Below the pieces are notes generated by a model. The model did no database searches. It was not told the origin of the DNA and saw only the letters and a program-made list of their open reading frames with translations. From CAWBRT01 sp963791145 (GTDB lineage Bacteria > Acidobacteriota > Terriglobia > Terriglobales > Acidobacteriaceae), in assembly GCA_963791145.1 (NCBI GenBank), contig CAWBRT010000010.1, positions 1 through 64,000 on the forward strand: DNA of 64,000 nt, in the 5' to 3' direction. Shown in pieces: positions 29,108 to 39,429 of this stretch (positions are counted from its first letter, which is position 1; each line of letters begins with the position of its first letter). A program made the position numbers and the translations under genes.

Positions 29108-29548
29108 ATGAGGCTGCGCGTCGCGTGGATAGGCAAGACGAAAGATCCATCCGTCGAGACGCTGACCAACGAATACCTGCGGCGCTTGCGTGGATATATC
29201 CAGGCGGAGAGGATCGAGTACGCCTCCGAGGAGGCGCTGCTCAAGTCCCTGGGTAAAAGCTCACGGGTGCCGCCGGTTCTGGTGGTGCTGGACCGTCAGG
29301 GCAAGCAGCTCGACAGCGAGCGGATCGCCGAGCTTATCCGCGATTACCAGGAGGGCGGCACGCAGGAGCTGGTGTTTGCCGTTGGTCCGGCGGACGGCTG
29401 GACGCATGCGGTGCTCACCGCCGCCGACTTCAAGCTTTCCTTCGGGCTCATCACCTTGCCACATGAGCTGGCGCGTGTAGTGCTGGCGGAGCAACTGTAC
29501 CGGGCATTCACCATCCTGAAAGGCCATCCGTACCACATGGGACACTAA
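29108..29548 (+). CDS. rlmH: 23S rRNA pseudouridine-1915 methyltransferase
   Basis: 146 residues, slightly shorter than usual. SPOUT-class features: VVLDRQGKQLDSE, ELVFAVGPADGW (cofactor loop) and the C-terminal LAEQLYRAFTILKGHPYHMG, the strongest RlmH signature. Start ATG 29108. Follows rsfS as in most bacteria, with the MITE-like element between them. Confidence 0.95.
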   Translation: MRLRVAWIGKTKDPSVETLTNEYLRRLRGYIQAERIEYASEEALLKSLGKSSRVPPVLVVLDRQGKQLDSERIAELIRDYQEGGTQELVFAVGPADGWTHAVLTAADFKLSFGLITLPHELARVVLAEQLYRAFTILKGHPYHMGH

Positions 29549-29554
29549 GAAAGA

Positions 29555-29720
29555 CAGTTTCAAGTTTCGAGTTTCGCTTTCTCAGTTGAGAGATGCCCGA
29601 ATGGCTTTTTGCATAACCGCTGGTACCCGGGACCCGATGTGTCTGATATTCTTTTCTCCGCGAGAGTCCGGACCACAGAAAAATGGCGCGCCAGAATTTG
29701 AAACTCGAAACTTGAAACTG
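29555..29720. repeat. Intergenic inverted repeat built of TTTC-A-AGTTTCG words
   Basis: CAGTTTCAAGTTTCGAGTTT(C) at 29555-29575 and its exact reverse complement at 29700-29720 bound a 124-nt interior in the rlmH-accD gap. Each arm is itself a near-repeat of the word GTTTC. One of four such self-similar inverted repeats in the window. Confidence 0.75.
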
Positions 29721-29730
29721 GAAACTGCTT

Positions 29731-30576
<846 letters not shown>

Positions 30577-30579
30577 TTC

Positions 30580-30721
30580 CGTTCTTCGTTATTCGTTGTT
30601 AGTTCTTCGTTCGTAGTTCATTTGCGGCGTCGATTTCTTCATGGCCTTAAGCCGCTCCAGCTAGCTACCCTGAAGGCCAGCAAAACCAAAAGCGAAGAAC
30701 GAACAACGAAGAACTAAGAAC
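30580..30721. repeat. Intergenic inverted repeat built of GTTCTTCGTT words
   Basis: The left arm (30580-30619) repeats GTTCTTCG/GTTGTTAGTT; the right arm (30692-30721) holds the complementary GAAGAACGAACAACGAAGAA. Occupies the accD-folC gap. Same architecture as the repeat before accD but a different word. Confidence 0.65.
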
Positions 30722-30748
30722 TGTCTTGCGTTCTATACTGAGGAAGGA

Positions 30749-32119
30749 ATGGTTGCGTATCAGACCGCTGTCTCGGAGCTGTACCAGCTCGGGCACGAGC
30801 TGCACAGAACCCCGTCATATAAATTCGATCTGCGGCACATGCGGGTGCTGTGCCAGGCCTTGGGCTCGCCCGAGACGCGCTTCGCCTCGGTGCTTATTGC
30901 CGGCACTAACGGCAAAGGCTCGACCGCCGCTACACTGGCTTCGATTCTGCGCTGTGCCGGTTACCGGACCGGCCTTTACACTTCGCCTCACCTGGTGCGC
31001 ATCAACGAGCGTATCCGTATCGACGGCCAAGCAGTCGCGGATGCTCACTTCGCCGCCGCCTACGACCACGTACACAGAGTCGCCGCCGGCCTGGTAGCCG
31101 AAGGCGGCCTGCCCTGGCATCCCAGCTTTTTCGAGACCATGACGGCGCTGGCCTTCGAGCACTTCGCCCGGCAAGGCGTGCAGATCGCCGTAGCCGAGGT
31201 CGGAATGGGCGGGCGGCTGGACGCCACCAACGTTCTCGAGCCGCTCCTCGCGGTGATCACCGATATCGACCTCGATCATCAGAAATTTCTCGGCAACACC
31301 ATTGCTGAAATCGCCGGAGAAAAAGCGGGAATCATGCGCAGCGGCCGGCCGCTGATTACGCTGCCGCAGCATCCCGAGGCCAACGCCACCCTGGGCAAGG
31401 CCATGCTCGAAAGCGGAGCCGTGCCGGTGAATGCGGCGCGCTATGTCGTCTCGGTTTCGCCGCGGGCCGATGAACTGATTCACCGCAAGGATGGGCGCAT
31501 CGCTTTCGCCATGGATGTGATGGGCGAGCAAGTCGAAATCAGCCCCGCGCTGATGGGGCGTCACCAGCTTCGCAACCTGGCACTGGCCATCAGCGCCGCC
31601 GAGGAATTGAACAAGCTGGGGCACGCGATTTCTCCGCCTCAGATTGCTGAAGGTATTCGCCTGACCCGCTGGCCAGGACGCTTTCAAGTGCTACCGGCGC
31701 AGCCGGACGGATCATGGCCGGAAATGGTGCTCGACGTCGCCCATAATCCCGCCGGCGCATGGGCGCTGCGGGCGGGACTATCGGAGAATCTCTCCCAGGC
31801 CGGCGTCCGTCCGCTAGTAATGGTGTTTGGCGCCATGCGCGACAAGGCGATCCGCGAAATGGCCCGCATTCTCTTCCCGCTTGCCGAAACCGTGGTGCTG
31901 TGCAAGCCGGAGAGTAATCCGCGTGCCGCCTCCACGGCCGAGCTCGTCGAGGCCACAGGCGATTGCGGCACCTCGCTGGTGCAAGTGCCGGAGGTGACGA
32001 ACGCCGTTCGCGAGGGCGCCGAGCGAGCGCAGCGGCTTGGTCCCAGTTCCCTGCTGGTCATCACCGGCTCGATTTACTTGGTCGGCGAAGCTATGCAGGC
32101 GCTGGGAATTGAGGCGTGA
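30749..32119 (+). CDS. folC: Folylpolyglutamate/dihydrofolate synthase
   Basis: 456 residues. Mur-ligase ATP loop VLIAGTNGKGSTAAT, TSPHLVRINERI, GGRLDATN and DVAHNPAGAWAL are the FolC signatures. Adds glutamate to dihydropteroate and/or folates. Start ATG 30749. Confidence 0.95.
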   Translation: MVAYQTAVSELYQLGHELHRTPSYKFDLRHMRVLCQALGSPETRFASVLIAGTNGKGSTAATLASILRCAGYRTGLYTSPHLVRINERIRIDGQAVADAHFAAAYDHVHRVAAGLVAEGGLPWHPSFFETMTALAFEHFARQGVQIAVAEVGMGGRLDATNVLEPLLAVITDIDLDHQKFLGNTIAEIAGEKAGIMRSGRPLITLPQHPEANATLGKAMLESGAVPVNAARYVVSVSPRADELIHRKDGRIAFAMDVMGEQVEISPALMGRHQLRNLALAISAAEELNKLGHAISPPQIAEGIRLTRWPGRFQVLPAQPDGSWPEMVLDVAHNPAGAWALRAGLSENLSQAGVRPLVMVFGAMRDKAIREMARILFPLAETVVLCKPESNPRAASTAELVEATGDCGTSLVQVPEVTNAVREGAERAQRLGPSSLLVITGSIYLVGEAMQALGIEA

Positions 32120-32227
32120 TGGCGCAGTTCCCAGTTCCCGGTTCTCAATTCTCAGCCCGTGTTCACCTGACTGCCGAATCAGGTATCCTTCCAGAAGGAA
32201 AGGGATTGACGGGCTAAGAGCGGCGGC

Positions 32228-33037
32228 GTGAGCGCAGCAGACATTCACAATCCGAGCGCGTGGGAGCGGATCGCTTCGTACCTGATTCGCGATCCGCTGA
32301 TCTTCCTCTACACGGTAGTGCTGGGGACGCTCTCGCTACTCAGTTCTCTATGGGACCGCGACGGGCAGATGCAGCATAGATTCGCCCGGCTGTGGGCGTG
32401 GCTGATTCTCAAAACCACCGGCTGTTCGCTGACTGTTGTCGGCGCGGAGCACCTGGGCGGCTCACGCCCGTGCGTTTATGCCAGCAACCACATCTCGGCG
32501 CTCGATATTCCCGTGCTCTACCACGCGCTGCCGTTTCAGTTTCGCATCATGGCCAAGCAGGAGCTGTTTCGCTATCCGTTTATGGGATGGCACTTGCGGC
32601 GTTCGGGGCAGATTCCCATCGAGCGCGATACTGCACGTTCGGCGCTGCGCAGCCTGAGGCAGGCCAGCCAGGCCATTGGCCGGGGAATGCCGCTGCTGAT
32701 CTTCCCCGAAGGCGGCCGGTCCGCCAACGGGCAAGTGCAGCCGTTTCTCGGAGGGGCGTTCTTCGTCGCCATCAGGGCGGGGGCGCCGATCGTCCCCATG
32801 GCGATCGTGGGCAGCTTCGAGGCGGTGCCGATGAATAGCTTCGTGATCAAACCGCGGCCCGTGACGCTGGTGGTGGGAGAGCCGATCCCGGTAGAGCAGT
32901 TCACCACGCGAGAGATGGACCGGCTGGCGGCGATCGCGCAGAAAGCGGTCGAGGATCTGTACTATGCCCGCGCGGAGGTCAGTGATCCCAGGGGCGAGCC
33001 GGCGTTGCCGGCGCAGCCGGGCGCGGTGGAGAGCTAG
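32228..33037 (+). CDS. plsC: 1-acylglycerol-3-phosphate acyltransferase
   Basis: 269 residues, GTG start. Acyltransferase box NHISALD (NHxxxxD), glycerol-phosphate loop FPEGGRS and block III PFLGGAFFVA. One N-terminal hydrophobic segment. Makes phosphatidic acid for membrane lipid. Follows folC by 108 nt. Confidence 0.9.
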   Translation: MSAADIHNPSAWERIASYLIRDPLIFLYTVVLGTLSLLSSLWDRDGQMQHRFARLWAWLILKTTGCSLTVVGAEHLGGSRPCVYASNHISALDIPVLYHALPFQFRIMAKQELFRYPFMGWHLRRSGQIPIERDTARSALRSLRQASQAIGRGMPLLIFPEGGRSANGQVQPFLGGAFFVAIRAGAPIVPMAIVGSFEAVPMNSFVIKPRPVTLVVGEPIPVEQFTTREMDRLAAIAQKAVEDLYYARAEVSDPRGEPALPAQPGAVES

Positions 33038-33065
33038 GCGGCATCGCCGCCGCAAGAGCGACTGC

Positions 33066-33102
33066 CCCACATTTACCAACAGATGGCAAATGTGGGCCGC
33101 CA
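33066..33102. repeat. Intergenic hairpin, CCCA...TGGG family
   Basis: CCCACATTTACC and GGCAAATGTGGG (one mismatch) around a 7-nt loop, followed by CCGCC. Lies between the acyltransferase and the amidotransferase. Same shape as the copy at 10618. Confidence 0.7.
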
Positions 33103-33133
33103 TCGGCATACAGGATAGGTGAGGAGTAGCAGC

Positions 33134-33910
33134 ATGCAACCGCGAATCGCAATTCCGGAGCCCAAGTCGGATGAAACATATTGCCGCCGCGTTCTGCCGG
33201 ACTACACCAGCGCGGTCAGCTTCGCCGGCGGAGTGCCGGTGGTGGTCTCGCTGGCTTCCAGTCCGGCCGAGGTGGCGCAGATCGTCAAGACCTGCGCGGG
33301 CATACTGCTGCCGGGCAGTCCGGCCGATCTCGATCCGCAGAAATACGACGAGGCGCGACACCCGCGCACTGCTCCGGCCGACCCGGCACGGGAGATGGCG
33401 GACGACCTGCTGCTGCAGGACGCTTTCAATGTTCGCAAGCCTATTCTTGGCATTTGCTACGGCATTCAATCGCTTAACGTCTGGCGCACCGGAACGCTGC
33501 TGCAGCACATCGAATCGCCGGTGCAACATGAGCGCCCGGAGGGTTCCGCCCCGGGGACGGTGATTCTCCATCCGGCAGCGGTCGAGGCGGGCTCGCGGCT
33601 GGCGACAATCCTCGGCCATACCAAGCAGCTCACGATTACCGTGAACTCATCTCACCACCAGGCGGTCGCCCTGCCCGGCGACGGCTTGCGCGTGGTGGCG
33701 CGCTCGCCCGAGGACGGAATCATCGAGGCGGTCGAGGATACGTCCACCGAGCAGTTGGTCCTGGGCGTGCAATGGCATCCCGAGCGCACCTATAAGCAGG
33801 ATGTCAATTCACAGGCGATTTTTTCCGCCCTGGTCGAGGCGGCGCGCCGGTGGCATCGGCGGATGGCGCAGGGAGAAGGCGACTTCGAAACAGCGGTCCG
33901 CAGGCCCTGA
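33134..33910 (+). CDS. Class I glutamine amidotransferase (PuuD-like peptidase C26)
   Basis: 258 residues. Nucleophile in GICYGIQSLN, catalytic His/Glu in VQWHPERT, and an oxyanion strand ILLPGSPADLDP. Resembles gamma-glutamyl-GABA hydrolases. ATG 33134 is preferred over a GTG 15 nt upstream because it gives the usual start PRIAIP. Substrate unproven. Confidence 0.88.
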   Translation: MQPRIAIPEPKSDETYCRRVLPDYTSAVSFAGGVPVVVSLASSPAEVAQIVKTCAGILLPGSPADLDPQKYDEARHPRTAPADPAREMADDLLLQDAFNVRKPILGICYGIQSLNVWRTGTLLQHIESPVQHERPEGSAPGTVILHPAAVEAGSRLATILGHTKQLTITVNSSHHQAVALPGDGLRVVARSPEDGIIEAVEDTSTEQLVLGVQWHPERTYKQDVNSQAIFSALVEAARRWHRRMAQGEGDFETAVRRP

Positions 33911-33968
33911 AGGGCCGCCAACCGGGTCCACGTAGTTGGCAGTGCCCTTTTCCGGACGAAAAATCATT

Positions 33969-34769
33969 ATGCCCGTCACACTCGATTTGCAGGGAAAAGT
34001 AGCGCTCATCACCGGCGGCTCGCGCGGCATTGGCGCCGCCTGCGTTCGCCTGTTTACCCAGGCCGGAGCAAAGGTCGTCTTCAGTTATCAAAAGGCGCGC
34101 GAGCAGGCGGAAAAGCTGGTCCAAGAATGCGGGCCGGAAAGCTGTGCCGCGCAACAGGCCGACCTCGACGGGCGCGAGCAGGTTGAAGCGCGCCTGGTGC
34201 GCTCGGCGGTGGAGCGATTCGGTCATCTCGACATCCTGGTGGCGAATCACGGTGTCTGGCCGCCGCAGGAGGTTGCGGTGGACAAGATGAGCGATGAGCA
34301 ATGGCGCACCACTCTTGCCGCTGACCTGGATAGCGTTTTCAAGCTGGTCAAGCATTCGGTTGCAGCCATGAAAGCGAAACGGAAAGACGCGGGATCGGCA
34401 TCTGCCGGAACGACCGGACACATTGTGCTGGTGAGTTCTACCGCCGGACAGCGCGGCGAGGCCTTCCATTGCGATTACGCGGCCAGCAAGGGAGCCCTGA
34501 TCAGCATGGCCAAGGGCCTCTCGACCGAATTGGCCCGGCACGGCATCCGCGTGAACTGCGTGGCGCCGGGCTGGGTGGCCACCGACATGGCTGCCCCGGC
34601 GCTGAACGATCCTGCCATGCGGGATCGCTTTCTGGGAACGATTCCGCTGGGACGCCCGGCCCGGCCGGAAGAGATCGCCGCGCCCATATTGTTTTTGTGT
34701 ACCGCGCATGCGGGCTTCATAACCGGAGAAGTCTTCAACGTGAATGGCGGCGCGGTGCTGGCGGGATAA
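33969..34769 (+). CDS. SDR-family oxidoreductase (FabG-like)
   Basis: 266 residues. TGGSRGIGAACV cofactor motif, VANHGVW, Ser in LVSSTAG and YxxxK in YAASKGAL; ends FITGEVFNVNGG, the classical SDR C-terminal motif. Start ATG 33969. A 3-ketoacyl-ACP or sugar dehydrogenase role cannot be decided. Confidence 0.9.
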   Translation: MPVTLDLQGKVALITGGSRGIGAACVRLFTQAGAKVVFSYQKAREQAEKLVQECGPESCAAQQADLDGREQVEARLVRSAVERFGHLDILVANHGVWPPQEVAVDKMSDEQWRTTLAADLDSVFKLVKHSVAAMKAKRKDAGSASAGTTGHIVLVSSTAGQRGEAFHCDYAASKGALISMAKGLSTELARHGIRVNCVAPGWVATDMAAPALNDPAMRDRFLGTIPLGRPARPEEIAAPILFLCTAHAGFITGEVFNVNGGAVLAG

Positions 34770-34831
34770 CCCAGTAGACGCGGCGCTTGCGGGGTCGCGT
34801 TGGAGCCCAGATTTCATAAAGAGGAATTTAC

Positions 34832-35665
34832 TTGAACAAGACAATTACAGTACTGCTGATCCTGGGCTGTCTCGTGGCGCGTCCGCAGGCACAGAAGACG
34901 GTGCCGCCGCCGGCCGCGCCGGCGCCGCCGGGGAGCGCGTCGGCGCAGGATCCCGGAGCGCAAAAAGCGCGGACGCTGCTGGACAAGATGATTGCCGCCC
35001 TGGGCGGCAATGCTTATCTCACCTATACGGCTCGCTCCGAGCAGGGCCGTACGTTCAGCTTCTACGGCGGCCAGGCAAAGGGACTCGGCACCGACTACTG
35101 GCTGTTCTGGCAGTATCCGGACAAGGACCGGACGGAAGTGACCAAGAAGCGCGACATCGCTTACGTTCACAATGGCGACAAGGGCTTTGAAATTACCTTC
35201 CGCGGAACCGCGGCGATGGCAGATAAGGAGATGGAAGACTACCTTCGCCGGCGGGCCCATTCCATGGAGGTGGTGCTACGGGAGTGGCTCAAGGACTCCA
35301 AGACGCTCGTGCTCTACGGCGGTCCGGGGATCGTCGACAATCGCATGACTGAGCAGGTCACGTTGCTGAACGCCAAGGATGATGCGGTCACGATCGCCAT
35401 CGACGCCGACAACTACCTGCCGGTGCGCAAATCGTTCAGCTACCGGGATCCAGTCGACAATCTGAAAACCGAGGAAGCCGACACTTACGGAAGCTACCGT
35501 CCGGAGCAGGGCATGATGACGGCGCATACGATCGTGCATTTTCGCAACGGAGAGGTTACCGCACAGCGCTTCATCACCCACGTGGAGTACAACCCGCAAC
35601 TCAATGCCTCGCTGTTCGAAGCCACAGTGACCTACGATCCGCAGAATCTGAAGGGCAAACGCTAG
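34832..35665 (+). CDS. Exported protein with LolA-like fold (inferred)
   Basis: 277 residues from TTG 34832, with AAGAGG 9 nt upstream. Signal peptide NKTITVLLILGCLVARPQA, a Pro/Ala linker, then alternating beta-strands such as DIAYVHNGDKGFEITFRG and AITHV-type ends that resemble outer-membrane lipoprotein carrier domains. No lipobox. The role is unknown. The 251-nt stretch after it (35666-35916) holds no gene. Confidence 0.6.
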   Translation: MNKTITVLLILGCLVARPQAQKTVPPPAAPAPPGSASAQDPGAQKARTLLDKMIAALGGNAYLTYTARSEQGRTFSFYGGQAKGLGTDYWLFWQYPDKDRTEVTKKRDIAYVHNGDKGFEITFRGTAAMADKEMEDYLRRRAHSMEVVLREWLKDSKTLVLYGGPGIVDNRMTEQVTLLNAKDDAVTIAIDADNYLPVRKSFSYRDPVDNLKTEEADTYGSYRPEQGMMTAHTIVHFRNGEVTAQRFITHVEYNPQLNASLFEATVTYDPQNLKGKR

Positions 35666-35979
35666 AGCGATTCGCGGTCCTCAATGCCGGGATACCCTCC
35701 CCCCGGTATTTTGGAGAAATCCTTTATTTGCAGAAACTTAGTCGCAGGCATCTGACGCAAATTCTTGAGCGCCGGGGACTTACAGGTAAATTATTGAAAA
35801 CGCAGCCGGCTTGCTCCGCAGGTGCTTGCGCACTTGAAGATTCAGAGAGAATCGCCCCTTAATTCCAGTATGGCAGGTTGGCGAGGAAATTGTGACACGG
35901 GAAATGACTTTATCTTGGCGATAATTAACTTGACTAACCAATTTCTTTTAGGTATTCTGCTTTTGTAAGGCAGAACGCC

Positions 35980-36954
35980 ATGAAAATAAAGACTCTTCAG
36001 CAAGCCATCCAATACTTCGACAACGAACAAACTTGCATTGATGAAATCTCGCAGTTGCGCTGGCCCGATGGCAAGCCGACTTGCCCTGCCTGCGGCAAGC
36101 AGGATCACTACTACCTTGCAAGCCAGAAGCGTTGGAAGTGTAAAGAGTGCTGGAAGCAGTTCTCGGTGAAGGTCGGAACCGTGATGGAAGATTCTCCGAT
36201 TCCACTCAACAAGTGGGTGCTTGCGATGTGGATGCTTGCCAACTGTAAGAACGGGGCTTCCTCTTACGAGATTCACCGCGCTATCGGAGTCTCGCAAAAA
36301 TCCTCGTGGTTTATGCTCCAGCGAATCCGCCTTGCGATGAGACCAGAAACGCTCAAGAAGATTGGTGGAGGAGGTTCTCCGGTTGAGGTTGACGAAACCT
36401 ACATCGGAGGCAAGATGCGGAACATGCACAGGGATAGGAAGGCCCGCTTCCAGATGGGCGGGCGCAACACTGGCAACAAGGCTGTTGTCATGGGAATGCT
36501 GGAGCGTGGCGGCAATGTCCGCACCATGATTTTCCCGACCCCCTACCGCGAAAAGAAGATGATGCACGGCGCAATTCGTGAGACGGTAACCGCGGGAACT
36601 CAAGTGATCACCGACGAATTTGTGAACTATCAAGGCTTGGCGCCTGAATACGTTCATGAGGTTATCAACCATCTTGAGGGCTATGTTCGCGGACACGTCC
36701 ATACGAACGGAATCGAAAACTTTTGGGCGCTCCTAAAACGGCAGCTAGGGGGAACTTACGTTTCCGTTGAGCCGTTTCATTTGTTCCGGTATGTCGATGA
36801 GCAGATGTTCCGTTTTAACAATCGCGGCGGCAAAAAGAAGCAGGACCGCATTAACGATGGCGACCGTTTCCGTTTACTGCTTTCGCAGATTGCAGGAAAG
36901 CGTCTTACCTTTGCAGAAGTAACCGGGAAATCGGGTAGTCCAGCGAACGCCTAA
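35980..36954 (+). CDS. IS1595-family transposase
   Basis: 324 residues. Zinc ribbon CPAC and CKEC, then EVDETYIGGKMRN, ITDEFVNYQ and TNGIENFWALLKR of the ISXO2-like catalytic domain. Intact. Distinct in sequence from the other IS1595 transposase of the window, so they are not copies of one element. Confidence 0.95.
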   Translation: MKIKTLQQAIQYFDNEQTCIDEISQLRWPDGKPTCPACGKQDHYYLASQKRWKCKECWKQFSVKVGTVMEDSPIPLNKWVLAMWMLANCKNGASSYEIHRAIGVSQKSSWFMLQRIRLAMRPETLKKIGGGGSPVEVDETYIGGKMRNMHRDRKARFQMGGRNTGNKAVVMGMLERGGNVRTMIFPTPYREKKMMHGAIRETVTAGTQVITDEFVNYQGLAPEYVHEVINHLEGYVRGHVHTNGIENFWALLKRQLGGTYVSVEPFHLFRYVDEQMFRFNNRGGKKKQDRINDGDRFRLLLSQIAGKRLTFAEVTGKSGSPANA

Positions 36955-37142
36955 CCCTTATCGGAAACCTCGGGGCCCGAAGCTGAAGTCTTAGGTTTAG
37001 GGCCACGTTTCGGCTTATCTTTGTTCGCCAGCTTTTCGGCCTCAAGGCGGTGCTGGATTTCCTCTTTGGATACCGAAAACACACGGCTCGCCACGTTTTC
37101 AAAGTTCTGAAACTCTGGACTCGATTTTGCGTTAGACTTCAT
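36951..37142 (-). CDS. Small basic ORF in the second IS1595 element
   Basis: 63 residues on the minus strand, overlapping the transposase end by 4 nt. MKSNAKSSPEFQNFENVASR, then a Lys/Pro-rich RGPKPKTS tail. The FxxVASRVFSVSKEEIxxR stretch looks like a short helical domain that I recall from small proteins linked to IS1595 elements. No known function. Confidence 0.55.
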   Translation of the reverse strand: MKSNAKSSPEFQNFENVASRVFSVSKEEIQHRLEAEKLANKDKPKRGPKPKTSASGPEVSDKG

Positions 37143-37175
37143 GCGCCAATCATACTCCCAATTTAGGACGCTAAT

Positions 37176-37904
37176 GTGAGCGGGTTAGTTGAGCCCTACC
37201 TCAAAACAACCAGGGCGAAATATCATCTTGAGTCGCTTAGGGATGAGCTTGCCACTTTCTACGAATCTAAGCCCTACCGATTCCTCCGCCAAGATGATAT
37301 TGAACGGCAGAGGCATTGTCTTAGATGGAAAGTCGAAGAAGTGCCGGACTACATTTGGCTTATCGTTGGAGACTTCTTCTGTTGCCTGCGGGCCTCTTTG
37401 GATCAAACCGTTTGGGCTCTTGCTCGATTGACAACCGATTCCCCCGAGGGGAGGATTCAATTTCCCATTTTGACGCAGGCTAATGATGGAGTTTTCGAGC
37501 AGCAGATCAGAGGGGTTCCCTGCGAAGCCGCCGCAATCATCAAAGACCTTCAGCCATATCACGGACGGGATACCATTTCCATTAGAAGCCATTACCTCTG
37601 GCAGCTCCGTGAATTCTCTAATCTTGACAAGCATAGAAGAATCCCCGTGAACGGAATGGTTGGCGATTTCCAGTGGCCGGTTCCTTGGAATATGTTGACC
37701 GTTCTGGAGTTCGACTATCAGAAGCATGTGGTAAGCGCGCCCATCGAATTCAAAGACAAGATGGCCCTCGATCCAACAGTTACCCTCAAGGTAGTCTTTG
37801 GAGATCGCGCCTCTGGCTTGGAGTGCGACTTCGACGGAATTGAACAAATATACAAGTCTGTCGCTGAAAATGTATTGCCAAGATTTGCGAGATTCTTCCA
37901 ATAG
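37176..37904 (+). CDS. Passenger protein of the second IS1595 element
   Basis: 242 residues, GTG start 37176. Begins with basic and aromatic text (EPYLKTTRAKYHLESLRDEL), with later WLIVGDFFCCLRASLDQTVW and YLWQLREFSNLDKHRRI. The LDKHRR motif and length match hypothetical proteins often found in mobile DNA. No catalytic site recognised. Its codon use is more A/T-rich than the host genes, in line with transfer. Confidence 0.65.
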   Translation: MSGLVEPYLKTTRAKYHLESLRDELATFYESKPYRFLRQDDIERQRHCLRWKVEEVPDYIWLIVGDFFCCLRASLDQTVWALARLTTDSPEGRIQFPILTQANDGVFEQQIRGVPCEAAAIIKDLQPYHGRDTISIRSHYLWQLREFSNLDKHRRIPVNGMVGDFQWPVPWNMLTVLEFDYQKHVVSAPIEFKDKMALDPTVTLKVVFGDRASGLECDFDGIEQIYKSVAENVLPRFARFFQ

Positions 37905-38026
37905 TCGGTAAGACGATGTATATACTGAAAGCCTGTTAGCGGGTAATTCATCCTTTAGCCCTGTCACGGTAGCCATAATATGCCTTAGCTTCCTTGGTTA
38001 GTCAAGGTAATTAATTCCTTTATCTT

Positions 38027-38427
38027 CTCTTCCGTTTCAACCAGTTGTGGTGGACGGGGGCGCGGAGGGGCTTGACAAAGATTTTGGTCGGCAAGGAACT
38101 TCGCTTAGGACGATGGCACTGGTCTCAAGATAATTGTTGATCCATCGGCTTGCGGAAGTTTGCCGGGGGCGGGTTCCGTTTGGGCTTGGGTATGAGAAGG
38201 CCTGTTAGCGCTCGTCATTGTAGAGCTTGGATGGGATTAGGCGTAAAGTGCTGGCTTCTGATGTGCTGGCAGAACCCCAGAGTTGGAACTGCGCCAACTC
38301 TGGGCCACCCGCCTGTTATCAACAGTTAGCTGTCAGGCATTAGTTGCGGTTTGCCCGTAATTCGTCAGGAACGGTTTAAAGATCGGATGATCCAGGCTTA
38401 GCCATGCGTGCGGAATCCGCCAGGAGA
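38027..38427. other. Gene-free flank of the second IS, with a hairpin repeat
   Basis: No ORF of interest. Contains one copy of the hairpin family: CCCAGAGTTGG at 38276-38286, a 7-nt loop and CCAACTCTGGG at 38294-38304, followed by CCACC. An identical 36-bp copy lies at 39727-39762. Confidence 0.65.
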
Positions 38428-39429
38428 TCAAAGAAAGTGCTCAAACGCGAATTCCTTGAAGTTTTTGGATAGCTCATCCAATGCTATTTGGTTGAATCCA
38501 AAGGTGCTGAAATCCGTGTATGCCTTTGCCGTCAGACCACATGCCTCGCTTGTGACCTGTTTTACTTTGGATAGCGCTCCTTGCGCATATTCGCAAATGT
38601 CCTGGTGAATTAGCGTCTTCAGGAGCAGTTCCGACATGGCGATGGGCGGCTGTTGACCCGACGGCTTCATATACTTCTCCCAAATATACGGCCATTCCCG
38701 TGGAATAAACGTGTAAAAGGCTCCGTCCTTGCCGCGCAGAACCGATGTCCTGAATTGGCTGTCTCCAAGGTGCGCCGCTTTGTTTCTCAGCAGTCTCATA
38801 TAGGGCAGCCAATCGGATTCAGGAGGTGGGGAGTGGACGATTGGCCGCAGCTTGGCGTGGAGCCCAGCGAGATACACATCTAGCGGCGTAACGATCAAGC
38901 GGGCCGGCTTGTAGTCAGTTTTGAGCCAAGTTGCGATGAAGGAGAACTTGGCTTGACCAACTTCTAACCCCGTAATGGTGCCTTGGCTGAACACCGCGAT
39001 TATCTCAGATAGGGCGTCGAGGCTCGCATGCAAAGACATCAGCAGGCTTCGAAATTCCTCGTTTGATCGCTTTGCAGCCGTCTCAGACCTCTCTCTAGTC
39101 CATGAGGGAACGTCGAGCTCTTTGCCGGGGTAATAGGCTTCCTTGTTTGCTTCGAGGAATGCTTTGTTCTCTTTATCAGCGTCTTCTAATGACGAGGCCA
39201 GGCTTCTCAACATCATTCCGAAGTAGCTGAAAAGAATGTTCTCTGTGTCTTTCAAGAACAGAGGTGCTGACCCGAAAGATAGATAGCTGGCTCTTTGATA
39301 CAGGTCGAACAGGGAAAGCGGGATTAGACCTTCATCTCTTGCTCGAACCCATGACTCTTCTGGCGTGCACCTGACGAACGGTGCCATCCAAACTGCTTTC
39401 GGGTTCAATTCACAATCTTGAAGTTTCAA
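38428..39429 (-). CDS. HEPN-like hypothetical protein
   Basis: 333 residues, mostly helical, without signal or membrane segments. Near residue 218 LRNKAAHLGD has the Rx4H spacing seen in HEPN ribonuclease domains. The codon use is more A/T-rich than neighbouring genes and the gene lies beside an IS, which suggests transfer. No MNT-type antitoxin is next to it. The HEPN assignment is by motif only. Confidence 0.5.
   Translation of the reverse strand: MKLQDCELNPKAVWMAPFVRCTPEESWVRARDEGLIPLSLFDLYQRASYLSFGSAPLFLKDTENILFSYFGMMLRSLASSLEDADKENKAFLEANKEAYYPGKELDVPSWTRERSETAAKRSNEEFRSLLMSLHASLDALSEIIAVFSQGTITGLEVGQAKFSFIATWLKTDYKPARLIVTPLDVYLAGLHAKLRPIVHSPPPESDWLPYMRLLRNKAAHLGDSQFRTSVLRGKDGAFYTFIPREWPYIWEKYMKPSGQQPPIAMSELLLKTLIHQDICEYAQGALSKVKQVTSEACGLTAKAYTDFSTFGFNQIALDELSKNFKEFAFEHFL

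Larger units (their letters stand above)
35917..38018 (+). mobile_element. Second IS1595-family element with two passengers
   Basis: 2102 bp, bounded by an 8-bp target duplication TTTATCTT at 35909-35916 and 38019-38026. Inverted repeats of 23 bp with four mismatches: left GGCGATAATTAACTTGACTA, right (reverse complement) GGAATTAATTACCTTGACTA. Contents are a transposase, a small minus-strand ORF and a 242-residue passenger. A CCCTGTCACGG motif lies 49 nt inside the right end, as in the first element. Confidence 0.9.

Noticed and set aside
30592..30720. CRISPR-like repeats in the accD-folC gap
   Set aside because: The repeated words are not separated by unique spacers of constant length; they form inverted, not direct, arrays.
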